Positions 46,515 through 54,932 of a DNA stretch of 64,000 nt are shown one piece after another. Under the pieces are notes generated by a model that was not told the origin of the DNA, did not search any database, and was given only the letters and a program-made list of their open reading frames with translations. Within the stretch, counting starts at the first letter, position 1. Each line of letters opens with the position of its first letter. Source of the DNA: Holophagae bacterium. Its GTDB lineage: Bacteria > Acidobacteriota > Holophagae > Acanthopleuribacterales > Acanthopleuribacteraceae. The position numbers were made by a program, and so were the translations under genes. The stretch spans positions 310,001 to 374,000 of the forward strand of contig JAUIFE010000002.1 of NCBI GenBank assembly GCA_030429565.1, read 5' to 3'.

Positions 46515-46838
46515 ATGATCACACTGACTGATGCAGCACAAAACGAATTGGACCGCATCTTAGAAAACGAAGGCAAAGGTAACAAAGGCATCCGCTTGGG
46601 TGTTAAAGGCGGCGGCTGTTCCGGCTTCACCTACGTGATGGACTTCGCCAAAGAAGAACGCGATGGTGACCAGATCTTTAACGGCGGTCGCACGCCGGTG
46701 TTCGTTGACGCCAAGTCGTTGACGTACCTGGACAACCTCGAAATCGACTTTTCCTCCGACTTGTTGAACCGAGGTTTTAAGTTTCGCAACCCCAACGCCA
46801 CCAAATCCTGCGGCTGCGGTACCTCGTTTGCCGTGTAA
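46515..46838 (+). CDS. iscA: A-type iron-sulfur carrier
   Basis: A 107-residue HesB/IscA protein that accepts or passes iron-sulfur clusters or iron. The three ligands are present: C35 (KGGGCSGFTY) and the pair C99 and C101 (KSCGCGTSF). AAGGAG eight bases before the ATG gives a firm start. It completes the Rrf2-iscS-iscA set. The name iscA rather than sufA or erpA is chosen from its neighbours; the sequence alone does not separate them. Confidence 0.93.
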   Translation: MITLTDAAQNELDRILENEGKGNKGIRLGVKGGGCSGFTYVMDFAKEERDGDQIFNGGRTPVFVDAKSLTYLDNLEIDFSSDLLNRGFKFRNPNATKSCGCGTSFAV

Positions 46839-46991
46839 CTTTTGAGTGGAGGCGCGACGGTTTTTTGGCTTCGACCGGTCGCGCTTCCAGCTTTGCTTGC
46901 GGGGGAACCATGCGTTCGCGGCGTTGGTGGGCTGCCAAACTAAGGTATACTGCGCCCAGCGCGTTTGGCGCGATTACGCATAGAGCAGCAT

Positions 46992-49502
46992 ATGGTTGAA
47001 ACATCCCGTTATTTGACCGAAGAGGTCGTGCAGGCGCTTCGCCGCGAAATTGAAGAAAACCAAGGGGCCGAGTTATTTGCCATCCTTTCGCGGCCCGACG
47101 GCGATAGCAAATACAACCAGCTCACCGTCGTTTGTCGCGGCACCCACAGCGAGGTGCCCGCCTTGGTCAGCCGTACGCGACCCGGTGAGATGACCGTCCA
47201 CAACCACCCCAGCGGCGTGCTGCAACCGTCGCAGGCCGATATGGCCGTGGCGCAAATGTTCGGCGAAGAAGGCGTCGGCTCGATGATCGTCAACAACGAG
47301 GTCAGCCACTGCATTGTGGTCGCCGAACCGGTTAAAGACGAAAAAGTCGTTGACGTCGCCGAACAAGAGGTGACCGCTATCTTGGGCCCCAACGGTCATT
47401 TGGCCAAGCTCATGCCCGCCTACGAACCGCGCGAGGCGCAGGTTCAGATGGCGACCGCCGTGGCCCAGGCGCTCAACAAGGAACGTATTTTGGCGGTTGA
47501 GGCCGGCACCGGTACCGGCAAAAGCCAAGCCTATTTGGTGCCCGCGCTTTTGTGGACCAAAAACAACCGTGACCGCGTCGTCATCGCCACCAAAACCATT
47601 GCCTTACAAGAGCAGTTGCTCCACAAAGACATTCCGCTCGCACAAAAAGCGGTGCCCGACGCGCCCAAGGCGGCGCTCATCAAAGGTCGCAACAATTACA
47701 TCTGCTTGCGCAAGTTGCAGGACGCACGTTCCCAGACGGCGTTCCAATTCGAGGCGCGCGACAACGACATTCTGCGCGAGGTGGAGGACCTGGCCAAATG
47801 GGTCGAGGAAACCGGCAATGGTGATCGCGCCGATTTACCTTTTCTGCCCAGCAATGAGACCTGGGACCTGGTGCGTTCCGACGGCGATATGTGCCTGGGT
47901 GTTAAATGCCCCTTCTACCAGCGTGCACCCTTTTATGAGTCGCGGCGCAAGGCCGCCCAAGCCAAGATTTTGGTCGTCAACCAAGCGCTCCTGTTCAGCG
48001 ATTTATCCGTGCGCTTGGTCTCTGAAAATTACAAAACGGCCGCCGTCATGCCGCCCTACAGCCACGTCATTCTCGACGAGGCACACAGCATGGAAGACAT
48101 CGCCACCGACCATTTCGGCAAAAAAATTAACTCCCTGGGATTGCGTCTGTTGCTGGGCAAGTTCCACTCGAATTCGCGTGGCAACAAGGGTTTGCTGATG
48201 CGAATGCTCAACCTCAGCGCCGAACCCCAGCCCGATTTTGCGCGCAAGTTGGGCGACGACCTGATTCCCGGCTTCCTGTTGCTGCGCGATGACGTGGTTC
48301 AGCAGATTCACGCCCTGGCGCGTGCACTTCACGAAGTACTTAATCCCGAGGGCATGCGCAGTACCGTTGTTTGGGTGCGCGACCAAATGCTGCAAAACGG
48401 CGAGCTGGAAACCGCCAAAGAGGAAGCGGCCAGGTTGATGGAGCTCATTCACCGCATGATGTTGGTCGTCAAACGGATCCGCACCTATTGGGAAGATTTA
48501 CCCGAGACTTTTCGCGAAAAGCATCAGGGTGTCGATGTCGAGTTAAACGCCCGGATGCGCCGTGTCGAGGCGACCATGTTTGCGCTCAAAAACTTTGCGG
48601 TGCGTCAGGACGAAAACGAGGTGCCTTGGTTGGAGCTAAAGCTCCAGCGCGATATTGAAGAATTTGAGTACCGCGTTTCGCCGCTCGATGTTTCCAACGT
48701 TCTGCGCAACGCCTTGTTTAAGCCGTTTAAGTCGGTGGTCATGACCTCGGCCACGCTCGATTTGGAAGACGAGTTCCGTTTCTTTAGTGACCGCGTCGGC
48801 CTCAGTGATTTCACGGAAAAAAAGGCCGAGGTGTTGCGCCTCAAGTCACCGTTCGATTATCGCACCCAGGCCGGCTTGTTTTTGATGCGCATGCAGAGCT
48901 CGCCGACCCAGCGCGCTTTTGGCGAGGAACTGGCCAATCTGATTTTGCGCACCAGTTTAAGCAAGTTACCCGGTGGGACACTTATTTTATTTACCTCCTA
49001 TCACCAGATGCGCGAAGTCGGTCGGCTGTTGCAATACCCGCTGGATCAGGCGGGTGTGGAGCTGCTCATGCAAGGCACCGCGCAGCGTTCGCACCTGGTC
49101 AAGCGGCTCAAGGAAACGCACGGCGTGTTGTTGGGGACCGATTCTTTTTGGGAAGGCATTGACTTGCCAGGAGCTGCGCTGACCAAAGTGATCATCGCCA
49201 AGCTGCCCTTTCGTCAAATTCGCGATCCGTTGTTTGAGGCGCGTTGTCAAAAGCTGGAGAGCGAAGGAAAAAGTTCTTTTAAGGATTACTCGCTGCCGTT
49301 GGCACTGCTCAAATTTAAGCAGGGCGCGGGACGCTTGATTCGCAGCAAGCAAGACAAAGGCATTTTGGTGGTGGCCGACAGTCGCATTATCGAGAAGGGC
49401 TACGGTAAACGGTTTTTGCGTTTGGTCGATGAGTTTCCTATGTGGGAGTGTACGCAAGCGCAGTTATTCGATCAGCTCAATCAGCTTGGAGCACCGTCAT
49501 GA
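46992..49502 (+). CDS. JAMM-domain/DinG-like helicase fusion
   Basis: An 836-residue superfamily-2 helicase of the DinG/XPD type with an added N-terminal domain. Residues about 1-140 have a RadC/JAB-like metal motif: H70-N-H72-P-S-G, then S80 and D83, the complete H-x-H-x7-S-x2-D set. The helicase has Walker A GTGTGKS (172-178), DEAH at 362-365 and C-terminal GTDSFWEGIDLPG and QGAGRLIRS. DinG needs four cluster cysteines. Here C238, C301 and C306 are present, but the fourth (equivalent to C205 of E. coli DinG) is A312, at exactly the right spacing. The cluster may be absent, altered or three-ligand. The ATG at 46992 is preferred to an upstream TTG. The stop overlaps the next gene. Confidence 0.9.
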   Translation: MVETSRYLTEEVVQALRREIEENQGAELFAILSRPDGDSKYNQLTVVCRGTHSEVPALVSRTRPGEMTVHNHPSGVLQPSQADMAVAQMFGEEGVGSMIVNNEVSHCIVVAEPVKDEKVVDVAEQEVTAILGPNGHLAKLMPAYEPREAQVQMATAVAQALNKERILAVEAGTGTGKSQAYLVPALLWTKNNRDRVVIATKTIALQEQLLHKDIPLAQKAVPDAPKAALIKGRNNYICLRKLQDARSQTAFQFEARDNDILREVEDLAKWVEETGNGDRADLPFLPSNETWDLVRSDGDMCLGVKCPFYQRAPFYESRRKAAQAKILVVNQALLFSDLSVRLVSENYKTAAVMPPYSHVILDEAHSMEDIATDHFGKKINSLGLRLLLGKFHSNSRGNKGLLMRMLNLSAEPQPDFARKLGDDLIPGFLLLRDDVVQQIHALARALHEVLNPEGMRSTVVWVRDQMLQNGELETAKEEAARLMELIHRMMLVVKRIRTYWEDLPETFREKHQGVDVELNARMRRVEATMFALKNFAVRQDENEVPWLELKLQRDIEEFEYRVSPLDVSNVLRNALFKPFKSVVMTSATLDLEDEFRFFSDRVGLSDFTEKKAEVLRLKSPFDYRTQAGLFLMRMQSSPTQRAFGEELANLILRTSLSKLPGGTLILFTSYHQMREVGRLLQYPLDQAGVELLMQGTAQRSHLVKRLKETHGVLLGTDSFWEGIDLPGAALTKVIIAKLPFRQIRDPLFEARCQKLESEGKSSFKDYSLPLALLKFKQGAGRLIRSKQDKGILVVADSRIIEKGYGKRFLRLVDEFPMWECTQAQLFDQLNQLGAPS

Positions 49503-50146
49503 AGGCGTTGCCAAGCGGTCGTGTGCGCTTTAGTGCGACCGCGTTGGAAGACCCTGCCGAGAACTATTCGGTTTACCTGCAGGGGCGTTACTTCGCGACC
49601 CTGTCGATGTTGCCCTACGTGTTGCTAATGCTGGTGTTGTTCTTCATTACCTCGTTTTTGTTTGCGCTGCTTTTTTTACAAGACGGCCCAACCAGTTTTC
49701 GCATCACCCTGATGCCGTTTATGTTGGGGACGGCGGTTTTGAGCCCGGTCGGTTTGGTCATCCTCTTTATGATTCGCTGGCATGGACGGCGGCGCGTCGA
49801 TCTGACCGACGGCGGCATGAGTTTGGTCACGCCCAACGGCAGTGAATTGTTTGTGCCTTGGCAACATTTACATGCGATTGAGTTGCGTTTTAACAAGCCG
49901 AAGGTGGTGACATGCACGCTGGTGACGCCGATTATTAACTTTTCGTTTACCAATTTGGAGCTGAACCTGGAGTCGCGTCTGCCGGCGGCTGAGATTTACC
50001 AGAAGGGTTTTGATTTGGCGACGTTACGCGACTTTTTGTACTATCTTTATCGCAAGGCGCCGCAGGCTCAGTGGCGTTTAGGCGAGAGTTTTCAAGATCG
50101 GTTCAAGATTTTTTACCCGCCCTATGATTTGGAGAAGATGAAGTAA
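49499..50146 (+). CDS. Two-TM PH-like membrane protein
   Basis: A 215-residue protein of unknown function. Two close membrane helices (about residues 37-60 and 72-93; VLLMLVLFFITSFLFALLF and FMLGTAVLSPVGLVILFMI) form a hairpin. The rest (about 98-160) reads like a bacterial PH-like domain (VDLTDGGMSLVTPNGSELF, then VPWQHLHAIELRFNKPKVV), followed by a helical tail. The ATG overlaps the helicase stop by four bases (ATGA), so it is translationally coupled to the JAMM-helicase. The following gene starts one base after its stop. A membrane anchor for this small operon is a reasonable guess. Confidence 0.82.
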   Translation: MKALPSGRVRFSATALEDPAENYSVYLQGRYFATLSMLPYVLLMLVLFFITSFLFALLFLQDGPTSFRITLMPFMLGTAVLSPVGLVILFMIRWHGRRRVDLTDGGMSLVTPNGSELFVPWQHLHAIELRFNKPKVVTCTLVTPIINFSFTNLELNLESRLPAAEIYQKGFDLATLRDFLYYLYRKAPQAQWRLGESFQDRFKIFYPPYDLEKMK

Positions 50147-50147
50147 G

Positions 50148-51002
50148 ATGGAACTCGATCTGCGCGGCCAAACGGTAACCCAAGCGATTGTGATGACGCG
50201 TCAGGCTCTGGCCGACTGCGAGGCCGACGAGCTGTTGCTCAAAACCGATAGTGAAGTGGTGAAGCTCAATCTTTACAACGCCTTGATTAAAATGGGTCAC
50301 CGCTGTCGTTTGGAGCGAAAAGGGCCTTTTTTCACGATTACGGTGGCCGCGAGCAAAGGTGCCGCGCGCGCCAAAACACCGCCGGAAAGCAAAGACGGTT
50401 CGGTGGTGCGCCAGGAGATTACCGCTTTTCCGGCGCGCAACCTGGGCGCCGATGAAATCAGTCAGGCTCGGCGGCAACGGCGCTCGGAACGACGCCGCGG
50501 CGCCGAGCCCGAGCAGGCGCCGGCCGCAGGTGTCGCGCGTCCTGCCCAAGCGCCGTCGCCCGCGCCTAAACCGGCGGTTCCGCCCGAGGTGAAACGGACC
50601 GCGCCGGAAGCTGAAAGCGAAGCCGGTACGAATCCTTCGCCGTTACCCAATGCGTTGCAGGGCCGTGATGGTGCGATGATGTCGTGGTTGATTTTGCAAC
50701 AGGAGCAAATTGGCGCGCGTGACAGTAAGTTGGGGTTCGACCTGCTGGCAGACTTTTTGGAAAGTTTAGAGCCGACGCGTTTTGCAGGCATTTTCCTGAT
50801 TCATCGCGCGGCCCGCTTGTGTGATCCACAATTTCAACAAGGCCGCTTTTTAAAAATTTTGCGCGCGCGTCGCATTCACCTATGGGTGTGCAGTAAGTCA
50901 CTGGCTTATTACGAAATAGAAAGTTTACCTGCGCCATTACAGCGGGCTCAAATCATCGATATCCAGCGCTTGGCGTCGCTGTACCGTTTGGTGTGGGTGT
51001 GA
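50148..51002 (+). CDS. YedF-like TusA-DsrE fusion without the sulfur cysteine
   Basis: A 284-residue protein with two ends and a disordered middle. The first 67 residues follow the TusA/SirA fold (ELDLRGQTVTQAIVMTRQAL, then GHRCRLERKGPFFTITVA), but the catalytic Cys of the C-P-x-P motif is replaced (V9-T10). A basic, then Pro/Ala-rich linker covers about 68-175. The C-terminal 105 residues fit a DsrE-like domain in the YedF order: ARDSKLGFDLLADFLESL, FAGIFLIHRAARLC and IHLWVCSKSLAYYEI, where YedF has a CGTC-type motif. It therefore looks like a redox-dead relative of selenium/sulfur protein YedF. It is the last gene of the helicase operon, one base after the previous stop. Confidence 0.75.
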   Translation: MELDLRGQTVTQAIVMTRQALADCEADELLLKTDSEVVKLNLYNALIKMGHRCRLERKGPFFTITVAASKGAARAKTPPESKDGSVVRQEITAFPARNLGADEISQARRQRRSERRRGAEPEQAPAAGVARPAQAPSPAPKPAVPPEVKRTAPEAESEAGTNPSPLPNALQGRDGAMMSWLILQQEQIGARDSKLGFDLLADFLESLEPTRFAGIFLIHRAARLCDPQFQQGRFLKILRARRIHLWVCSKSLAYYEIESLPAPLQRAQIIDIQRLASLYRLVWV

Positions 51003-51125
51003 GTCTTTGCCACCTTGTTGGTTTATCTGAGCGGCGGCCACGCTCCAGTCTTTAACTTTTGATCGCGGCAGTATAGAATCGTAATCGCCGCGGTTGCACG
51101 GTGTGGTGGTGCATTGGGGTGGAAG

Positions 51126-51533
51126 ATGATTAAAATCGCGAACCTTGGCCGTTTGGTCCTTTCCGGCTTTCTGCTGTTCGCGCTGGGTGTGTCCGCCCAG
51201 GAGCCGGCTGCCGTTAAAAAGAGCACGGATCCCTGCCAAGCGCAGGTCGAACTCAAAAAAACCACGATTCAATTGTTGCGCAGTCAGTTGAAGAGTCGCG
51301 ACAAAACCATTGATGCGCTCGAAGAAGAGTTGGATTCCCGCAAGGACAACCTCAGCGAGCTGCGTGCGCAGGTTCAGGATAAGGATCGCGAGATCGAGCG
51401 CTTGAGCAAACTTTTGGATTTTCAAAAGTCGCTGACCAAGTTTCAAGAAGGTCAGATTGAGAAGTTCCGCGAGGTGACGACGGAGCAACGTGGTCAGCTC
51501 AAGGCGCTTACCACGCAGGTTGAGCAAAAGTGA
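51126..51533 (+). CDS. Exported coiled-coil protein
   Basis: A 135-residue protein of unknown function. A signal peptide (residues 1-24, ending GVSAQE) is followed by one Cys (C37, DPCQAQVEL) and a long unbroken coiled coil (about 40-133; LKSRDKTIDALEEELDSRK, VQDKDREIERLSKLLDF). It should form a dimeric rod in the periplasm; the single Cys could cross-link it. The ATG at 51126 lies behind GGTGGAAG; a TTG twelve bases upstream is an alternative. It sits between the helicase operon and pntA, with no clear link to either. Confidence 0.75.
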   Translation: MIKIANLGRLVLSGFLLFALGVSAQEPAAVKKSTDPCQAQVELKKTTIQLLRSQLKSRDKTIDALEEELDSRKDNLSELRAQVQDKDREIERLSKLLDFQKSLTKFQEGQIEKFREVTTEQRGQLKALTTQVEQK

Positions 51534-51548
51534 GTTGATAGTTTTTGT

Positions 51549-51579
51549 TTGCAATGCCTTGGGTGTTGTTTGCTATGAT
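51549..51579 (+). promoter_or_regulatory. Possible promoter of the pnt genes, extended -10
   Basis: TATGAT at 51574-51579 is preceded by TGC, an extended -10 element. TTGCAA at 51549-51554 gives a -35 match with a rather long 19-base spacer. If real, it leaves a leader of about 255 bases before the pntA ATG. Confidence 0.4.
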
Positions 51580-51842
51580 GACCTAGTTTCTAACCTATGA
51601 CGCAACTCGTTCTCGATCTGCTCTGACCCTGTGTCGACAGATCACAGCTTCTGCAAGCAAACGTATCTGTTTGAAGCAAACGCGAAGCTCGCATGTGAAC
51701 CACGCCTCGTTGCCGCTTGTATGGCGGCCTGCTGGGTCTTCGGCGCGCGTGTTTGTCGCCTGTACGGCGGCCGGCCGTGGTGTCGCTTGGGGTTGGTGTA
51801 CGAGCTTTTCGGGTGCTGTATCTTTTCGGCGGAGACGGCTCC
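51580..51842. other. Leader region before pntA
   Basis: About 260 bases with no supported gene, although open frames cross it. If the promoter at 51549-51579 is used, it is the 5' leader of the pnt operon. I do not recognise a riboswitch or other fold in it. Confidence 0.4.
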
Positions 51843-52991
51843 ATGCACATTTTTTTCCCAAAAGAAGTCGCTGATTTGGAACAACGTGTCGCCGTTGTTC
51901 CGGAAACTGTAAAAAAACTAATCGCTGCCGGTTACACGGTCTCGGTTGAGCGCGGGGCCGGCATTCAAGCCGGTGTTAGCGACGAGGCCTTCGAAAAAGC
52001 CGGTGCGGGTTTGGAATCCGATGTCGCGGCGGCCTGGCAAAAGGCGGATATCGTCGCCAAGGTCAACGGCCCACAACCACATCCCGAGCTTGGTCGCCAC
52101 GAGGCTGAGCTGATTAAGGAAGGCGGCATTTTGATCGCTTCGATCATCCCTTCCAACGAACTGGACGCCCTTAAAACCATGGTGCAGCGCAAGGTCAGCA
52201 GTTTTTCCATGACCTTGATTCCGCGGATTACCATCGCTCAAAAAATGGATACCCTTAGTTCTCAGGCCAGTATCGCCGGTTACAAAGCCGTGCTAATGGC
52301 CGCCAACCAATTGGGTAAATACTTTCCCCTGCTGATGACCGCCGCCGGCACGATCACGCCTTCCAAGGTCGTGGTTCTCGGCGCCGGGGTTGCCGGCCTG
52401 CAGGCGATTGCTACCGCGCGCCGGCTCGGTGCCAATGTCGAAGCCTTCGACATCCGCGCCGCCGTTAAGGAGCAGGTTGAGAGTTTGGGTGCCAAGTTCA
52501 TCGACATCCCTGTTGCCGACGCCGAGGATGCCGGCGGTTATGCCAAAGAACAAAGTGACGCCGAGCAGGAGCGCCAACGCAAAGAGTTGGCCAAACGGCT
52601 TTCAAGTGCCGACGTTGCGATTACCACCGCTTTGATTCCCGGTCGACCGGCACCACTGCTGATCACCGAGGAGATGGTCAAGGGTATGCCGCTTGGCTCG
52701 GTGATTGTCGATATGGCCGTCTCGCAGGGCGGTAACTGTGCGCTCTCTGAGCCCGGTCAAACCGTGGTTAAGGAAGGTGTCACCATCATCGGTGAACTGA
52801 ACATACCCGCCACCGTGCCGATCCACGCCAGCCAGCTTTACGCGCGCAATATCCTTAACCTGATCACGCACCTGACCGTGGAGAAAAAGTTCAACATCGA
52901 TCTCGAAGAGGTCATCACCGACGGCGCCCTCCTCACCCACGACGGTAGCTGTCGCCACGAGCAAACGCGCTCACTGTTGGAGGCTTCCTAA
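51843..52991 (+). CDS. pntA: NAD(P) transhydrogenase subunit alpha, part 1
   Basis: A 382-residue peripheral subunit holding the NAD(H)-binding domain I. Motifs: FPKEVADLEQRVAVVPETVK, the FSMTLIPRITIAQKMDTLSS core, and the Rossmann VLGAGVAGLQAIATARRLG with acidic residue two strands on (VEAFDIRA). Proton-translocating transhydrogenase transfers hydride between NADH and NADP. In this split form the membrane part of alpha is a separate gene, the next one. The ATG at 51843 has GGAG about eight bases upstream; the frame is open earlier but not coding-like. Confidence 0.95.
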   Translation: MHIFFPKEVADLEQRVAVVPETVKKLIAAGYTVSVERGAGIQAGVSDEAFEKAGAGLESDVAAAWQKADIVAKVNGPQPHPELGRHEAELIKEGGILIASIIPSNELDALKTMVQRKVSSFSMTLIPRITIAQKMDTLSSQASIAGYKAVLMAANQLGKYFPLLMTAAGTITPSKVVVLGAGVAGLQAIATARRLGANVEAFDIRAAVKEQVESLGAKFIDIPVADAEDAGGYAKEQSDAEQERQRKELAKRLSSADVAITTALIPGRPAPLLITEEMVKGMPLGSVIVDMAVSQGGNCALSEPGQTVVKEGVTIIGELNIPATVPIHASQLYARNILNLITHLTVEKKFNIDLEEVITDGALLTHDGSCRHEQTRSLLEAS

Positions 52992-53272
52992 TGTCACCGC
53001 TTCTGATTGGAATTTACGTCTTCGCCCTGGCGGTTTTTGTTGGTTTCGAAATCATCACCAAAATTCCGCCCACCCTGCACACGCCGCTGATGTCGGGTGC
53101 CAACGCCGTTTCCGGCATCACCATCGTCGGCGCACTTTTTTGTGCCCGAACCGCCGACATGACAACCGCCAACATTCTCGGCTTCCTGGCGATTCTCTTC
53201 GCCATGATTAACGTCGTCGGCGGTTTCATGGTGACCGATCGCATGCTCAAGATGTTCGGTGGGAAGAAATAA
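52991..53272 (+). CDS. pntA2: NAD(P) transhydrogenase subunit alpha, part 2
   Basis: A 93-residue inner-membrane protein with about three helices (LIGIYVFALAVFVGFEIITK, AVSGITIVGALFCA, ILGFLAILFAMINVVGGFMV). HTPLMSGANAVSGI is the typical loop. It is the membrane segment that is fused to domain I in enterobacterial PntA and separate in many other bacteria. Its ATG overlaps the pntA stop codon by one base, so translation is coupled. It pairs with PntB to form the proton channel. Confidence 0.94.
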   Translation: MSPLLIGIYVFALAVFVGFEIITKIPPTLHTPLMSGANAVSGITIVGALFCARTADMTTANILGFLAILFAMINVVGGFMVTDRMLKMFGGKK

Positions 53273-53304
53273 GTCATGGCACTTAAGGTGAAAGGGGTAG
53301 GCCG

Positions 53305-54735
53305 GTGAAAGCACTAGTCGCAATAATCTATCTTTTGGCTTCCGTTCTCTTCATTTTAGGGTTGAAGAAGTTGACCCGTGTCAAATCCGCGCGCAACGGC
53401 AACCGTCTCTCGTCGACGGCCATGTTGTTGGCGGTGGTGGCCACTTTGATCGACATGGGTCAAGTGGATTACACCTTCATTATCGCCGGGGTGGTGCTCG
53501 GTTCCGCGATCGGCGCCATTATGGCGACCAAGGTGGAAATGACCTCCATGCCCGAAATGGTCGCCATTTTTAACGGCTTCGGCGGCGGTGCCTCGCTGCT
53601 CGTTGCCGCGTCCTTTTTGTTTGAGCATGCCTTTGCCGTCAACCAACCACTGACCACGGCGATGGCGCTCGATACAACCATTACCTTGTTTCTCAGTGTG
53701 TTGATCGGCTCGGTCACCCTGACCGGGAGTTTGGTGGCCTTCGGCAAACTCAACGGCAAAATCTCCGGCCAGCCAATTCTGTTCCCAGGCAACAACGTAC
53801 TTAACTTGTTGCTGGTGGTCGGCATTTTGGGCGCGACCGTCTTCGCGGTTGGCTTCAACCAGGACCCGCACACTGGGTTTATCGTCAGCATGGTCGTCAT
53901 CGGTCTGAGCTGTTTGTTGGGGATTTTGTTGGTTACGCCGATCGGCGGGGCCGACATGCCGGTTGTCATTTCGCTGTTGAACTCCTACTCGGGTTTGGCC
54001 GCCGCCGCGACCGGCTTTGTGTTGGCCAACAACATGCTAATCATTTGCGGTGCCTTGGTCGGTGCCTCGGGTTTGATCCTGACCCAAATCATGTGTAAAG
54101 CGATGAATCGCAGCCTGGCCAACGTGTTGTTTGGCGGCTTCGGTCAGACCGACAGCGCCGGCGGCGGCGGTGGCGGTAAAGACGCCGACGCTTACCCGAC
54201 CGTGAAAAACTGCGGCCCGGAAGAAGCGGCCATGATTTTCGAATCGGCACGTGAGGTAATCATTGTTCCCGGCTACGGTTTGGCGGTTGCCCAGGCCCAG
54301 CACGCCACCAAGGAATTGGCTGATTTGTTGATTAAAAACGGCGCCAACGTGCGTTACGCGATTCACCCGGTTGCGGGTCGGATGCCAGGCCACATGAACG
54401 TTTTGTTGGCTGAAAGTAACGTGCCCCACGAGCAGTTGTACGATTTAGATCAAATCAACGATGATTTCCAAAACGCCGACGTCGCCCTGATTTTGGGCGC
54501 CAACGACGTCGTCAATCCGGCTGCCACCAAAGACCCCGCCAGTCCCATCCACGGGATGCCGGTTCTGAAGGTGTGGGAATCCAAATCCGTATTCGTCGTA
54601 AAGCGCAGTTTGAGTCCCGGCTTTGCTGCGATTCCCAACGATCTGTTCAATTACGACAACAACATGATGCTGTTCGGCGACGCCAAAAAGATCCTTACCC
54701 AGTTGGTGCACGAACTCAAAGAGATAGTCGATTAA
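53305..54735 (+). CDS. pntB: NAD(P) transhydrogenase subunit beta
   Basis: A 476-residue subunit. The first half (about 1-280) has about nine membrane helices with the conserved MTSMPEMVAIFNGFGGGASL segment. The last 180 residues are the NADP-binding domain III: VIIVPGYGLAVAQAQH, RYAIHPVAGRMPGHMNVLLA, LILGANDVVNPA and VFVVKRSLSPGFAAIPNDLF. All expected motifs are intact. The start is GTG with AAGGGG about nine bases upstream; no in-frame ATG fits. The operon ends at a terminator 30 bases later. Confidence 0.95.
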   Translation: MKALVAIIYLLASVLFILGLKKLTRVKSARNGNRLSSTAMLLAVVATLIDMGQVDYTFIIAGVVLGSAIGAIMATKVEMTSMPEMVAIFNGFGGGASLLVAASFLFEHAFAVNQPLTTAMALDTTITLFLSVLIGSVTLTGSLVAFGKLNGKISGQPILFPGNNVLNLLLVVGILGATVFAVGFNQDPHTGFIVSMVVIGLSCLLGILLVTPIGGADMPVVISLLNSYSGLAAAATGFVLANNMLIICGALVGASGLILTQIMCKAMNRSLANVLFGGFGQTDSAGGGGGGKDADAYPTVKNCGPEEAAMIFESAREVIIVPGYGLAVAQAQHATKELADLLIKNGANVRYAIHPVAGRMPGHMNVLLAESNVPHEQLYDLDQINDDFQNADVALILGANDVVNPAATKDPASPIHGMPVLKVWESKSVFVVKRSLSPGFAAIPNDLFNYDNNMMLFGDAKKILTQLVHELKEIVD

Positions 54736-54767
54736 CCAGCGGGTCGCACGACCCCTGTCATGCAGCG

Positions 54768-54808
54768 CGCCCGCATCGAGCCTTAAAACTCGGTAGCGGG
54801 CGTTTTTT
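54768..54808 (+). terminator. Rho-independent terminator of the pnt operon
   Basis: CGCCCGC (54768-54774) pairs with GCGGGCG (54796-54802), with further inner pairing (TCGAG with CTCG), and six T follow. It lies about 30 bases after the pntB stop. Confidence 0.9.
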
Positions 54809-54932
54809 CGTGTCGACCCCTGGTAAAAAACAGTTTTTCGCGCGGCGCCGGCCACAAGAGTGCTGTCTTTGGCGCGGATTTGTGAGAACCTGGGGGGCGA
54901 AAGTCGCATCAGCAAAAAGTTGGAGGGATGTT

